A stretch of 64,000 nt of DNA from Glaciecola sp. KUL10. Lineage in GTDB: Bacteria > Pseudomonadota > Gammaproteobacteria > Enterobacterales > Alteromonadaceae. The stretch's first letter is position 1. Each line of letters starts with the position of its first letter. Under the pieces are notes generated by a model. The model did not search any database. It was not told where the DNA came from and saw nothing but the letters and a program-made list of their open reading frames with translations. The stretch lies in the NCBI RefSeq assembly GCF_003203515.1, contig NZ_BGNG01000005.1:1-64000 (forward strand). Reading direction: 5' to 3'. The translations under genes were made by a program, and so were the position numbers. This document shows, piece by piece, positions 1 to 7,036 of this stretch.

Positions 1-202
1 CCCCCACTTTGAGCCGTAGCTATTATGCGGTATTAGCCATCGTTTCCAATGGTTATCCCCCTCGCAAAGGCAAATTCCCAGGCATTACTCACCCGTCCGC
101 CACTCGTCATCTTCTAGCAAGCTAGAAATGTTACCGTTCGACTTGCATGTGTTAGGCCTGCCGCCAGCGTTCAATCTGAGCCATGATCAAACTCTTCAAT
201 TA
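1..202 (-). rRNA. rrs: 16S ribosomal RNA, 5' end (partial)
   Basis: Read on the minus strand, the segment begins with the universal 16S 5' sequence (AATTGAAGAGTTTGATCATG followed by GCTCAG, ending near 165) and continues through the AACGCTGGCGGCAGGC and CACATGCAAGTCGAACGG blocks. The gene runs off the left edge, so only about 200 nt of the 5' domain are present. The mature 5' end is placed near 202 by comparison with E. coli. The V1 helix tip (around 100-135) is of the gammaproteobacterial type. Confidence 0.97.
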
Positions 203-378
203 AATATTTTGTAAATCGTTTTTTGTTATGGTCACTCTTAACGAGTGTCCACACAGATTGTCTTGTTAGTTAAGTTGTTAAAGAACTCTTCATATTAATG
301 AAGCGTTGGTTTCTTTCTATTCCACCAACGTGCTAGTTACCTAGCGGCTTGAGTCGTTGTTTAGTCCGCCTCAAGCGG
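203..378 (-). promoter_or_regulatory. rrn leader with boxA antitermination element
   Basis: This is the transcribed leader upstream of 16S. On the minus strand it contains GTTCTTTAACAA (275-286), which matches the rrn boxA core, followed by an ACAATCTGTGTGG block (about 250-262) that also occurs between boxA and 16S in E. coli. It is the expected Nus-factor antitermination and processing leader. No gene lies in this stretch. Confidence 0.75.
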
Positions 379-385
379 GATGCGA

Positions 386-413
386 ATACTACCGACATCC
401 TATTTTTTGTCAA
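386..413 (-). promoter_or_regulatory. rrn promoter P2 (proximal)
   Basis: On the minus strand there is a perfect -35 TTGACA (413-408), a 16-bp spacer and a -10 TAGTAT (391-386). Transcription would start near 379 and read into the boxA leader and 16S. The near-consensus hexamers and position fit a proximal rrn promoter. Confidence 0.7.
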
Positions 414-534
414 GCGATTTGTTTAATCTTTTTTGAAAGTTTTTGAGACTTTCGAAACCGTATTAAGTAAAACCACTTGCCGCTTCAGCGTAGCGTAAAT
501 GCCCTGTTGGGCTTGCCTCGTTGAAGAGGTGCGC

Positions 535-562
535 ATTGTACACGCGCTAACTTTAAGGTCAA
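535..562 (-). promoter_or_regulatory. rrn promoter P1 (distal, GC-rich discriminator)
   Basis: On the minus strand: -35 TTGACC (562-557), a 16-bp spacer and -10 TACAAT (540-535), followed at once by the G+C-rich stretch GCGCACC. Such a discriminator is typical of stringently controlled rRNA P1 promoters. The upstream 100 bp (563-660) is strongly A/T-rich, as expected for an UP element. From 563 to 879 I see no gene, only this A/T-rich DNA and the short 3' flank of pssA. Confidence 0.7.
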
Positions 563-879
563 CACTATTTTTGAAAAAATCACGTAAAAATCGGATAAAA
601 TTTGCAAAAGGGAAACATTTGAAAATTTAGTTCATTAAAAACAATAAGTTAAACTTTTCGTTTGAAATTTATGCAGCTATAAGTGCGATACTTTTCATTT
701 CATATGCATGTAAAAATGTGCATTCACATCACATTTCTCGATGAACCCATTACTTCGTCGTAATTACGATTTATATTTAGGCCGTCCACCATGAGTAGTA
801 GAAATTTAAATAGCATAAGATGCCTGCAGTTAAACCAGTATGTGGTCCGCTAAGGCATGTTATGTTATCTATACCAAGC

Positions 880-1680
880 TTAACTCTTTTTGTTTTTATC
901 GCTTTGGTTGGTTTCGGAAGCAGTATTGATAAAATCGGCATCTTCTTCAGCTTCACCAACGACATCTTCCAATGTTATTTTATCAACAGTCCTAAAGGTG
1001 TTTATTGGTCCAGCAAGTGCGTAAAGAACAAATACAATAAATAAAACTAACGACGGCGCGGTAGAAACAATAACAAAAATAAGCAAAACCACTAAGATTG
1101 CTACAAATGGAACCTTCCCATGCCAATCAACTTCTTTAAAAGAGTTATATTTAAAGTTACTAACCATTAAAATACCACTTAGGCCTGTTACCAAAGCAAC
1201 GATTAGTCCCAGTTCGTTTCCATCTATATCATAATCAACACCAACCCATACCATACCTGCCACTAGCGCTGCAGCAGCTGGGCTTGCTAACCCCTGAAAA
1301 AATCGTTTATCAGCTGTTCCTACCTGTGTATTGAAGCGAGCGAGTCGCAAAGCAGCGCCAGCCACGTATATAAATGCAGCAAGCCATCCAATCTTACCTA
1401 GTTCAGTTAAACCATAATTGTAAGCGACCAGTGCTGGTGCCATTCCAAATGAAACCATGTCGGCCATCGAGTCATACTCAGCACCAAAATCACTTTGTGT
1501 ATTCGTTATTCTTGCCACCCTTCCATCTAGCCCATCAAATACCATTGCAATGAATATCGCGATAGCTGCTGACTCAAAGTGATTGTTCATTGACATTACA
1601 ACGGCGTAAAATCCTGAAAAAAGACCCGCAGTCGTTAGTAGGTTAGGTAGTAAATAAATACCTTTTCGTTTGTTGGTCAT
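880..1680 (-). CDS. pssA: CDP-diacylglycerol--serine O-phosphatidyltransferase
   Basis: Makes phosphatidylserine from CDP-diacylglycerol and L-serine, the first committed step to phosphatidylethanolamine, in the inner membrane. The CDP-alcohol phosphotransferase signature D-x2-DG-x2-AR-x8-G-x3-D-x3-D is complete at about residues 49-74 (DGLDGRVAR ... GAEYDSMAD). Several hydrophobic segments follow, and the tail is acidic and hydrophilic. The frame stays open upstream to 1830, but ATG at 1680 is chosen: it has AAGG just upstream, gives a 266-aa protein starting MTNKRKG as in homologues, and the extra N-terminal residues look untranslated. It is a stand-alone gene upstream of the rRNA operon on the same strand. 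This is the membrane PssA type, not the PLD-like E. coli enzyme. Confidence 0.93.
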   Translation of the reverse strand: MTNKRKGIYLLPNLLTTAGLFSGFYAVVMSMNNHFESAAIAIFIAMVFDGLDGRVARITNTQSDFGAEYDSMADMVSFGMAPALVAYNYGLTELGKIGWLAAFIYVAGAALRLARFNTQVGTADKRFFQGLASPAAAALVAGMVWVGVDYDIDGNELGLIVALVTGLSGILMVSNFKYNSFKEVDWHGKVPFVAILVVLLIFVIVSTAPSLVLFIVFVLYALAGPINTFRTVDKITLEDVVGEAEEDADFINTASETNQSDKNKKS

Positions 1681-1913
1681 AATTACCTTATTTAGAGCGA
1701 TGCTTTGTTGGGCAACAAATTCGTTATATAATAACAGATAAAACGTATTCGCAAATTGGTAACTTAAAAATTTATTACTCCCTTGGAGTTCGTAAAATGA
1801 AAGTTCATATCGCGAATTAGGTGTCAGCATATTTTACGTTAAATACTGGTTAGTGGCTGATATAGCCATAGAAATGGATGTAACACACTAATTTATATAA
1901 GCTAATTTCAAGC

Positions 1914-1927
1914 GGTATGATTTATGC
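1914..1927 (+). promoter_or_regulatory. Possible sigma-54 promoter of the first sorting-substrate gene
   Basis: GG (1914-1915) and GC (1926-1927) are separated by exactly 10 nt, in the context CGGTATGATTTATGC. This fits the -24/-12 spacing of sigma-54 promoters but not the full consensus. It lies about 40 nt upstream of the GTG start. A second GG-N10-GC element occurs before the paralogous gene (5913-5926), which is the main reason to list it. PEP-CTERM genes are often sigma-54 controlled, so the idea is plausible but unproven. Confidence 0.3.
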
Positions 1928-1968
1928 TTATCAATCAGAGTAATGTTGTAGTCTCAGGAGAGAATTGA

Positions 1969-2913
1969 GTGTCTTTTAAAGGTTTTTTTAAATCATCGTT
2001 AATCGCAAGTGTGTTGGTAAGTGCACTTGGTTACGCGGAAATTCGCGTTATCGATTTTGACTTTGGTAGTAATGGAGCGGCTATCAATAATGGTGATGTA
2101 ATCTCAAATCAATATAGCGCTTGGGGTCTACAGATATCAAGCTGCCTTATTGCCGGTTCAGCCTTGCAGGGTACTAACCAAGTAGCAGGTATATGCGACA
2201 CCACAGCTCATGATGAGGGTAGACAGGTAGCGTTCGACACGTCGTTAACGAATACACGTGATGAGGACCTAGAAGTAAGAGAAGTCACCCAAGCTGACGT
2301 CAACAACAACCCCAATATTACTAGCATCACAGACCCAACTACTGGCGCTCAGAATTATGTAACCGCAGAAACTGGACAATTGTATCCGGCCTTAGATGAA
2401 TACGTTTCATATTACGAAAACTTGTCAAACGATGCTGAAATTCAAAGCACTTGGCAACGTCCAGGTAATGTATTGATTCTAAACGAACAAAACACATGCA
2501 ACGGTGTACCTTGCGGGCCCGATGATGAAGGCGCGCGACCTGCGGGTTTCTTTAAATTTGAATTTAGCAACCCAGTCGATATTTTGAATATAGACTTTTT
2601 TGATATCGAATCAAATGAAGCCAGTTCTTCGTCTCCAAATAACGCCATTTTCTTTTCTATCAAAGGTCAGTCTGAGCTTGTTAGGCTGAATGTACCAGAT
2701 ACCGGTGGTTCAAACTTGGTTAGAAAAGAATACACAAACCTCTTTAACGTTGAATCATTTGTTCTGAATATGCCTGGTTCAGGTGCGATAGACAACTTGG
2801 TCTTCCGCAATTCAGTAGATGGCTCGAACAACTCAGGCGTGATCAACGCGCCCTTAAGTCTAGGCTTGTTTAGCTTCGCGCTTATCGCACTGTTGCGTCG
2901 AAGAGCAATGTGA
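1969..2913 (+). CDS. Secreted protein with PEP-CTERM-like sorting tail
   Basis: A 314-aa protein with an N-terminal Sec signal peptide (residues 1-23, probable cut after GYA), a secreted middle rich in Asn, Asp and Ser, and a C-terminal tail of a short motif (NAPLSLGLF), a hydrophobic segment and an RRR cluster. That three-part tail is the layout of exosortase substrates, but the usual PEP residues are replaced by AP-x-S. The middle resembles PEP-CTERM surface proteins that begin IDFDFG...NGD..SNQYSAWGL. The start is GTG with AGGAG 8 nt upstream. An intrinsic terminator follows, then a PrsT-like TPR gene, and the pairing is repeated at 6045-9823. The molecular role is unknown. A surface or matrix protein processed at its C-terminus is the best inference. 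Confidence 0.7.
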   Translation: MSFKGFFKSSLIASVLVSALGYAEIRVIDFDFGSNGAAINNGDVISNQYSAWGLQISSCLIAGSALQGTNQVAGICDTTAHDEGRQVAFDTSLTNTRDEDLEVREVTQADVNNNPNITSITDPTTGAQNYVTAETGQLYPALDEYVSYYENLSNDAEIQSTWQRPGNVLILNEQNTCNGVPCGPDDEGARPAGFFKFEFSNPVDILNIDFFDIESNEASSSSPNNAIFFSIKGQSELVRLNVPDTGGSNLVRKEYTNLFNVESFVLNMPGSGAIDNLVFRNSVDGSNNSGVINAPLSLGLFSFALIALLRRRAM

Positions 2914-2942
2914 TTTGACAAAATAAGTTGAAACAAAGTAGT

Positions 2943-2971
2943 AAAGCACGCATATACGCGTGCTTTTTTTT
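2943..2971 (+). terminator. Intrinsic terminator between substrate and TPR genes
   Basis: A 9-bp perfect stem (AAAGCACGC with GCGTGCTTT, 6-nt loop) is followed by eight T. It separates the secreted-protein gene from the TPR gene and would make the former the more abundant transcript. It also rules out the upstream GTG at 2960 as the start of the TPR gene. Confidence 0.85.
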
Positions 2972-3022
2972 GTTCTAATATCGGGTCGTGTTAAATTACC
3001 CATGGAAGTTATTTACAAAAAT

Positions 3023-5803
3023 ATGCGCGCTAATCTCAAAACAATTGTGATATTTTTACTCGTTGTCTTCAGTAGCTTTCCGTCCCTAGCAAACAACAAT
3101 TACGAGCTTGGACTTCGCGCCTACAAACAAGGTGATATCGATGCGGCATTTATTTATTTAAAAAACGCATTTCAAGAGGATGATGAGCACCTACCGTCGA
3201 AAGTACTTATGGGAGAAGTATTATTGGCAAAAGGTTTCACGCGAGAAGCCATACAAGAATTTGAAGAAGCACTTGAACGAGGTGCAGATCCAAATTTAAT
3301 TATTAGCTCTTTATCGTCATCTTATATTCAAACAAGTAACTACGATCAATTATTTCAGCTATCTGAGGAGCGATTGAACGATACAAATGCAACGGAACTA
3401 TTGCTCGCTAAGGCCCACGCATACCAATCTATAGGGTTATTGGGAAAAGCACAGGAAACCTATGAAAGTCTACTCAAAAACAGTTTTCAAAGACTAAGAG
3501 TGCTGTCGAGCCAGGCTGAGTTTTTCATCGCAACGGGCCAAGTTCAAAAAGCAGAAAAATCACTTCAATTAGTCAGGGATGAAGGGGCTAATTCTTCTAT
3601 ATATCATTACCTAAATGGGGAGCTTGAAAAGCAAAAAGGTAATTTTGATTTAGCCTTAAACGAATATAAAAAAGCGCATTCATTAAACAGTCAAGATCCC
3701 TTGATCAAAAGAGGCTTGGCGAGTGAATTAATGAGAGCGCAATCGTTTGAAGAAGCAAGTATTCTAGTTGACGAAATACTTGCGCAAACACCGTCCGATC
3801 CTTATGCGTTGTTGTTCCAAGCGAGGTTGTTAAACATTAACTCAGAATCATTATTAGCCACTCAAGCATTCGATTCTATCACTCAGAACTTATCGATATT
3901 CAGAGACGAATTCATCGAGCAAAATACAGCTATTCAGCTTATCCAAGGGCTATCAGCCTTTATGACCGGTAACTTTGAACTTGCGCTTTCGCATCTAGAA
4001 GCTTATCAATCAAAAGTCCCAAATAACAAAAATGCTATCGCAATTTTGGCAAACGTTTACTTAAATCTAGGCCAAAATCGAAGGGCACAGGCACTGCTTG
4101 ACAGGCAATATGAACTGACATCAAACGACCTCAATTTAGGTGTTTTGTTATGTGAGTTGTATTTGGACAACAACAAAGTGTTTAAATGCGAACAATTGCG
4201 GGACTTACTAAAGTTTCGATTCCCAGATACCGCCGCGCTATCTCTTGTTAATGTCAAAATTCTTGAAAAGAAAGGGCGATACCAACAGGCACTGACGGTT
4301 TTAAAAGATCATTTTAGAATCGAGGAGTTGTCGATCGAAAACTTCCTAATCTATATCAGGCTACTAAGACAAACGGGTCGACAAGAAACAGCAATTGCAT
4401 CGATTCAAGAAAGGTTGAAGTACGATAAAGAAAACCGTGGCTTGCAGGCAATTAAAGCAAATTTGCTGATTTCAATTAATCGTTTTGAAGATGCTAAAGA
4501 GATAAATAATCAAGTAATCAAAGAAAACCCTAACTCCTACAGTGCACAACTCAATGAAGCAAGCGTGTCACTAGCGACCGGTGATATAAAGACAGCGAAA
4601 AATTTACTTGTGCAATTGGTAGAGCGTTTTCCAAAGGAATACCAAGCTAATTTTCTATTAGCCAATACTCTTTTACTAGAAGGAAACTTTGAAGAGGCGG
4701 AAACTAAGCTAGTTGATATGGTAGCCATCTATAACAATGAACCCGCCCCTCTTGAGCTTTTGGTTCGTCATTATATTGAAACTAACGAGTTTCAAAAAGC
4801 ATTGACTATGGTAAATAAGCTCAATCGAGACTACTTTTTGCAACCAACGTATATCAAACTAAAAGCAGACGTTCTATACGCACTAGAACAAATAGAAGAA
4901 GCAAAACAGCAACTTAGGATTTTATATGGATTATGGCAGGAATCTGCAATCGACCTTTCTCGGCTAGCTCGATTTCAAGAAAATATTAATGCGCTTGATG
5001 ATGCTATCGCTTCGCTACAAAAGAGCTATCAATTAGAAGAAAGTGATTTTGTTCAGCGCCGCATTCTATCTTTAGCAATATACTCTGGCAATAAAGAGCT
5101 AAGTAATGAAACCCTTGAAATATTAAAGGTAAAATACCCAAATGATCCAACGATAGCGTTACTAGAGGGCGATTATTTTTTAGCATTTTATGAGGAGAAG
5201 GAACAAGCAGCCAAGCATTATAAGAGAGCACTAAGTTTGTCCCCAAGCGAAGCGCTTCCGGCAGCAAAATTGTATTCGTTGGCAGTGAAAGAAGGAGTTA
5301 ATATTGCATTTGACGAACTAATGGAAAAGTCTCTAGCAGTAGATGAAAATTTAAGCTTTCATAGAAACTTACTTGCCGATTTTTTGTTAACTAGAAAAAG
5401 GCCCAAAGAAGCAAAGGTACATTATGAATACTTGCTTGAAAATAATGCGCCCAATACTGCTGGAAATTCAAACAATCTAGGCAACATACTATTAGACGAA
5501 GGCAAATCACAAGAAGCAAGATCTCATATTCTTTTGGCTTATCAATTGTCACCCGACCAAGCGCATATCTTAAATACATATGGCAGGCTTTTAATAAAAG
5601 ATAGGCAATATGAGTCGGCCTTAGGTGTGCTGAGACAGGCTTATGCCAAGAATTCGCAAAGCAACTCTATAAAATACCATCTCGCTTATACATTGCATGA
5701 GTTAGAACGGAAAGTTGAAGCAAGACAAATATTGGAACAGATTGAAGAGGAATACTCGACCGAACTGAACACTAGTATTGAAGAATTACGCCAGTTGCTT
5801 TAA
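3023..5803 (+). CDS. PrsT-like giant TPR protein (PEP-CTERM system type)
   Basis: A 926-aa exported tetratricopeptide-repeat protein. The signal peptide is MRANLKTIVIFLLVVFSSF with a likely cut after SLA. The remainder is almost continuous TPR pairs. The first repeats (YELGLRAYKQGDIDAAFIYL ... PSKVLMGEVLL ... ALERGADPNLI) match the opening of the PEP-CTERM TPR family PrsT (TIGR02917), usually about 900 aa. Unlike many of that family, it has no lipobox Cys, so it is probably soluble in the periplasm. ATG 3002 is an alternative start seven residues upstream. 3023 gives the cleaner signal peptide, and neither start has a strong ribosome-binding site. It has a full-length paralogue at 7037-9823. 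Two Cys at 377 and 389 have the same spacing in both. Likely role: scaffold or partner for export or sorting of the neighbouring substrate. Confidence 0.8.
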   Translation: MRANLKTIVIFLLVVFSSFPSLANNNYELGLRAYKQGDIDAAFIYLKNAFQEDDEHLPSKVLMGEVLLAKGFTREAIQEFEEALERGADPNLIISSLSSSYIQTSNYDQLFQLSEERLNDTNATELLLAKAHAYQSIGLLGKAQETYESLLKNSFQRLRVLSSQAEFFIATGQVQKAEKSLQLVRDEGANSSIYHYLNGELEKQKGNFDLALNEYKKAHSLNSQDPLIKRGLASELMRAQSFEEASILVDEILAQTPSDPYALLFQARLLNINSESLLATQAFDSITQNLSIFRDEFIEQNTAIQLIQGLSAFMTGNFELALSHLEAYQSKVPNNKNAIAILANVYLNLGQNRRAQALLDRQYELTSNDLNLGVLLCELYLDNNKVFKCEQLRDLLKFRFPDTAALSLVNVKILEKKGRYQQALTVLKDHFRIEELSIENFLIYIRLLRQTGRQETAIASIQERLKYDKENRGLQAIKANLLISINRFEDAKEINNQVIKENPNSYSAQLNEASVSLATGDIKTAKNLLVQLVERFPKEYQANFLLANTLLLEGNFEEAETKLVDMVAIYNNEPAPLELLVRHYIETNEFQKALTMVNKLNRDYFLQPTYIKLKADVLYALEQIEEAKQQLRILYGLWQESAIDLSRLARFQENINALDDAIASLQKSYQLEESDFVQRRILSLAIYSGNKELSNETLEILKVKYPNDPTIALLEGDYFLAFYEEKEQAAKHYKRALSLSPSEALPAAKLYSLAVKEGVNIAFDELMEKSLAVDENLSFHRNLLADFLLTRKRPKEAKVHYEYLLENNAPNTAGNSNNLGNILLDEGKSQEARSHILLAYQLSPDQAHILNTYGRLLIKDRQYESALGVLRQAYAKNSQSNSIKYHLAYTLHELERKVEARQILEQIEEEYSTELNTSIEELRQLL

Positions 5804-5912
5804 GCTCAGCGTGGCAAACATTAGCCAAGTATACAGTCAGCATATTTTACACACCTAATATATTGGTGGATTTTTGTATATTAAGTCATTAAAATTCAAC
5901 AACTTAAAAATC

Positions 5913-5926
5913 GGCCTAAAACTTGC
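5913..5926 (+). promoter_or_regulatory. Possible sigma-54 promoter of the second sorting-substrate gene
   Basis: The sequence CGGCCTAAAACTTGCAA holds GG (5913-5914), ten nucleotides, then GC (5925-5926) with a TTGCA -12 element, a good partial match to sigma-54 promoters. It lies about 120 nt upstream of the ATG at 6045. The rest of the 5804-6044 gap is A/T-rich and holds no other feature I can support, apart from a TGGC...GCCA inverted repeat just after the preceding stop. Confidence 0.4.
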
Positions 5927-6044
5927 AAGACGCACCAAAATGTGTCGATGACGCTGAAAATTAGTATAAAATAAGTAGAGCAGTCGCTTTTTTCTCTTAA
6001 TACTGTTTAAAAGTATAGTTCAAGGGATAGAAGTTGGAGAAGTT

Positions 6045-6953
6045 ATGTTTAAAAAATTAGTCTTATCAGCTGTTTTGGTCGCCTTTAGTCAGTCTATTAT
6101 TGCCGGTCCAGATTTTTTTGGATTCAGTTCAAATTTTACCAATTCGCATGTTGATGAACTAAATATCAAAAAGTATGACAACAGTGTTAGTGCTAACAAT
6201 ACTTTTTTCAATCTTGAACAACATGGCGTTAGCTTAAACATAACGGCCTGGTCGTCTTCATTAGGTGGCAGCTCTTCTTGTTTTGATGCTTCAGGTTACG
6301 ACCAGTGTATCCAAAGGGCAGAATTGACTGAGTATGGCACTTCAGGTCTAGGCGCAATAAACGATGATGAATCAGGCTCAAACTATAATCATGCTGTAGA
6401 CAACAATGACTTTGACTATGACATGTTATTACTTTCCTTTAGCGAACAAGTAAACCTTAGCAACCTTTACACAGGTTGGAATTACAAGCTCTATGAAAAA
6501 AGAGGAACAATCTATGGTTCTCAAGGGCAAGCTGAGGCCTCTGCAATGGCGCTTACAAGTAATAGTTCGTCATTCAATCCTTCAACACCTTTTTCTAGCA
6601 CACAAACATGGCAAGATACCCTGCAAGATGGCTGGGAAATTGTTGATGAAAGCTTTGACGCAAACGGGACTGATAAAGTGTCCATCGGTGGAGGTCAATA
6701 CTACAAAATGCCGATTGCCTCTACTGGTGTTTTTTCAAAATACTGGCTTGTTGGGGCAGCAAACAATGTTAGCCGTGCTTTTTACGAAAGCGGAAAATAT
6801 GACATCAGCGACAACATCAAAATTGCAGGTGTAGACTTCATGAAGCTCGGCGACTTTACTGACGGCGGAACTGGCACAATTAGTGCTCCTGCGAGCATAG
6901 GTATATTTGCGTTAGGATGTGCCGCTATGGTATTCAGAAGAAAAACGAAGTAA
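6045..6953 (+). CDS. Secreted protein with PEP-CTERM-like tail (XDP1-like)
   Basis: A 302-aa exported protein. Signal peptide 1-20 (cut near IIA-GP), a Ser/Asn/Asp-rich secreted body, then the C-terminal tail SAPASIGIF, a hydrophobic stretch and RRKTK. The tail is the same variant type as in the protein at 1969-2913 (AP-x-S-[LI]-G-[LI]-F then basic), again without PEP. The body features a Cys-containing segment (SSSCFDASGYDQCIQRAEL) and a run (YDMLLLSFSEQVNL) that I associate with exosortase-dependent surface proteins of the XDP1 type. That assignment is from memory and needs a profile search. GGAG lies upstream of the ATG. A terminator separates it from its downstream TPR partner. Function unknown; cell-surface or extracellular is inferred. 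Confidence 0.7.
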   Translation: MFKKLVLSAVLVAFSQSIIAGPDFFGFSSNFTNSHVDELNIKKYDNSVSANNTFFNLEQHGVSLNITAWSSSLGGSSSCFDASGYDQCIQRAELTEYGTSGLGAINDDESGSNYNHAVDNNDFDYDMLLLSFSEQVNLSNLYTGWNYKLYEKRGTIYGSQGQAEASAMALTSNSSSFNPSTPFSSTQTWQDTLQDGWEIVDESFDANGTDKVSIGGGQYYKMPIASTGVFSKYWLVGAANNVSRAFYESGKYDISDNIKIAGVDFMKLGDFTDGGTGTISAPASIGIFALGCAAMVFRRKTK

Positions 6954-6974
6954 GCGGTTTTTTAATGAAACATC

Positions 6975-7007
6975 AAGGCGGATTTGACATCCGCCTTTTT
7001 TATTTTT
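6975..7007 (+). terminator. Intrinsic terminator between substrate and TPR genes (second module)
   Basis: The stem AAGGCGGAT with ATCCGCCTT (loop TTGAC) is followed by a T-rich tail. It has the same position and logic as the terminator at 2943-2971: between the secreted-protein gene and its PrsT-like partner. Confidence 0.85.
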
Positions 7008-7036
7008 AATAATCGAAGCTCAACAGGAGTAATTTG

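Noticed and set aside
820-1044. Short plus-strand frame opposite the pssA 3' end
   Set aside because: Antisense shadow of pssA with no start signal. The loose inverted repeat at 821-855 is imperfect and lacks a U-run, so I do not call a terminator there.
1681-1830. N-terminal extension of pssA
   Set aside because: Fifty extra residues unlike the family; ATG 1680 has a ribosome-binding site and gives the expected N-terminus.
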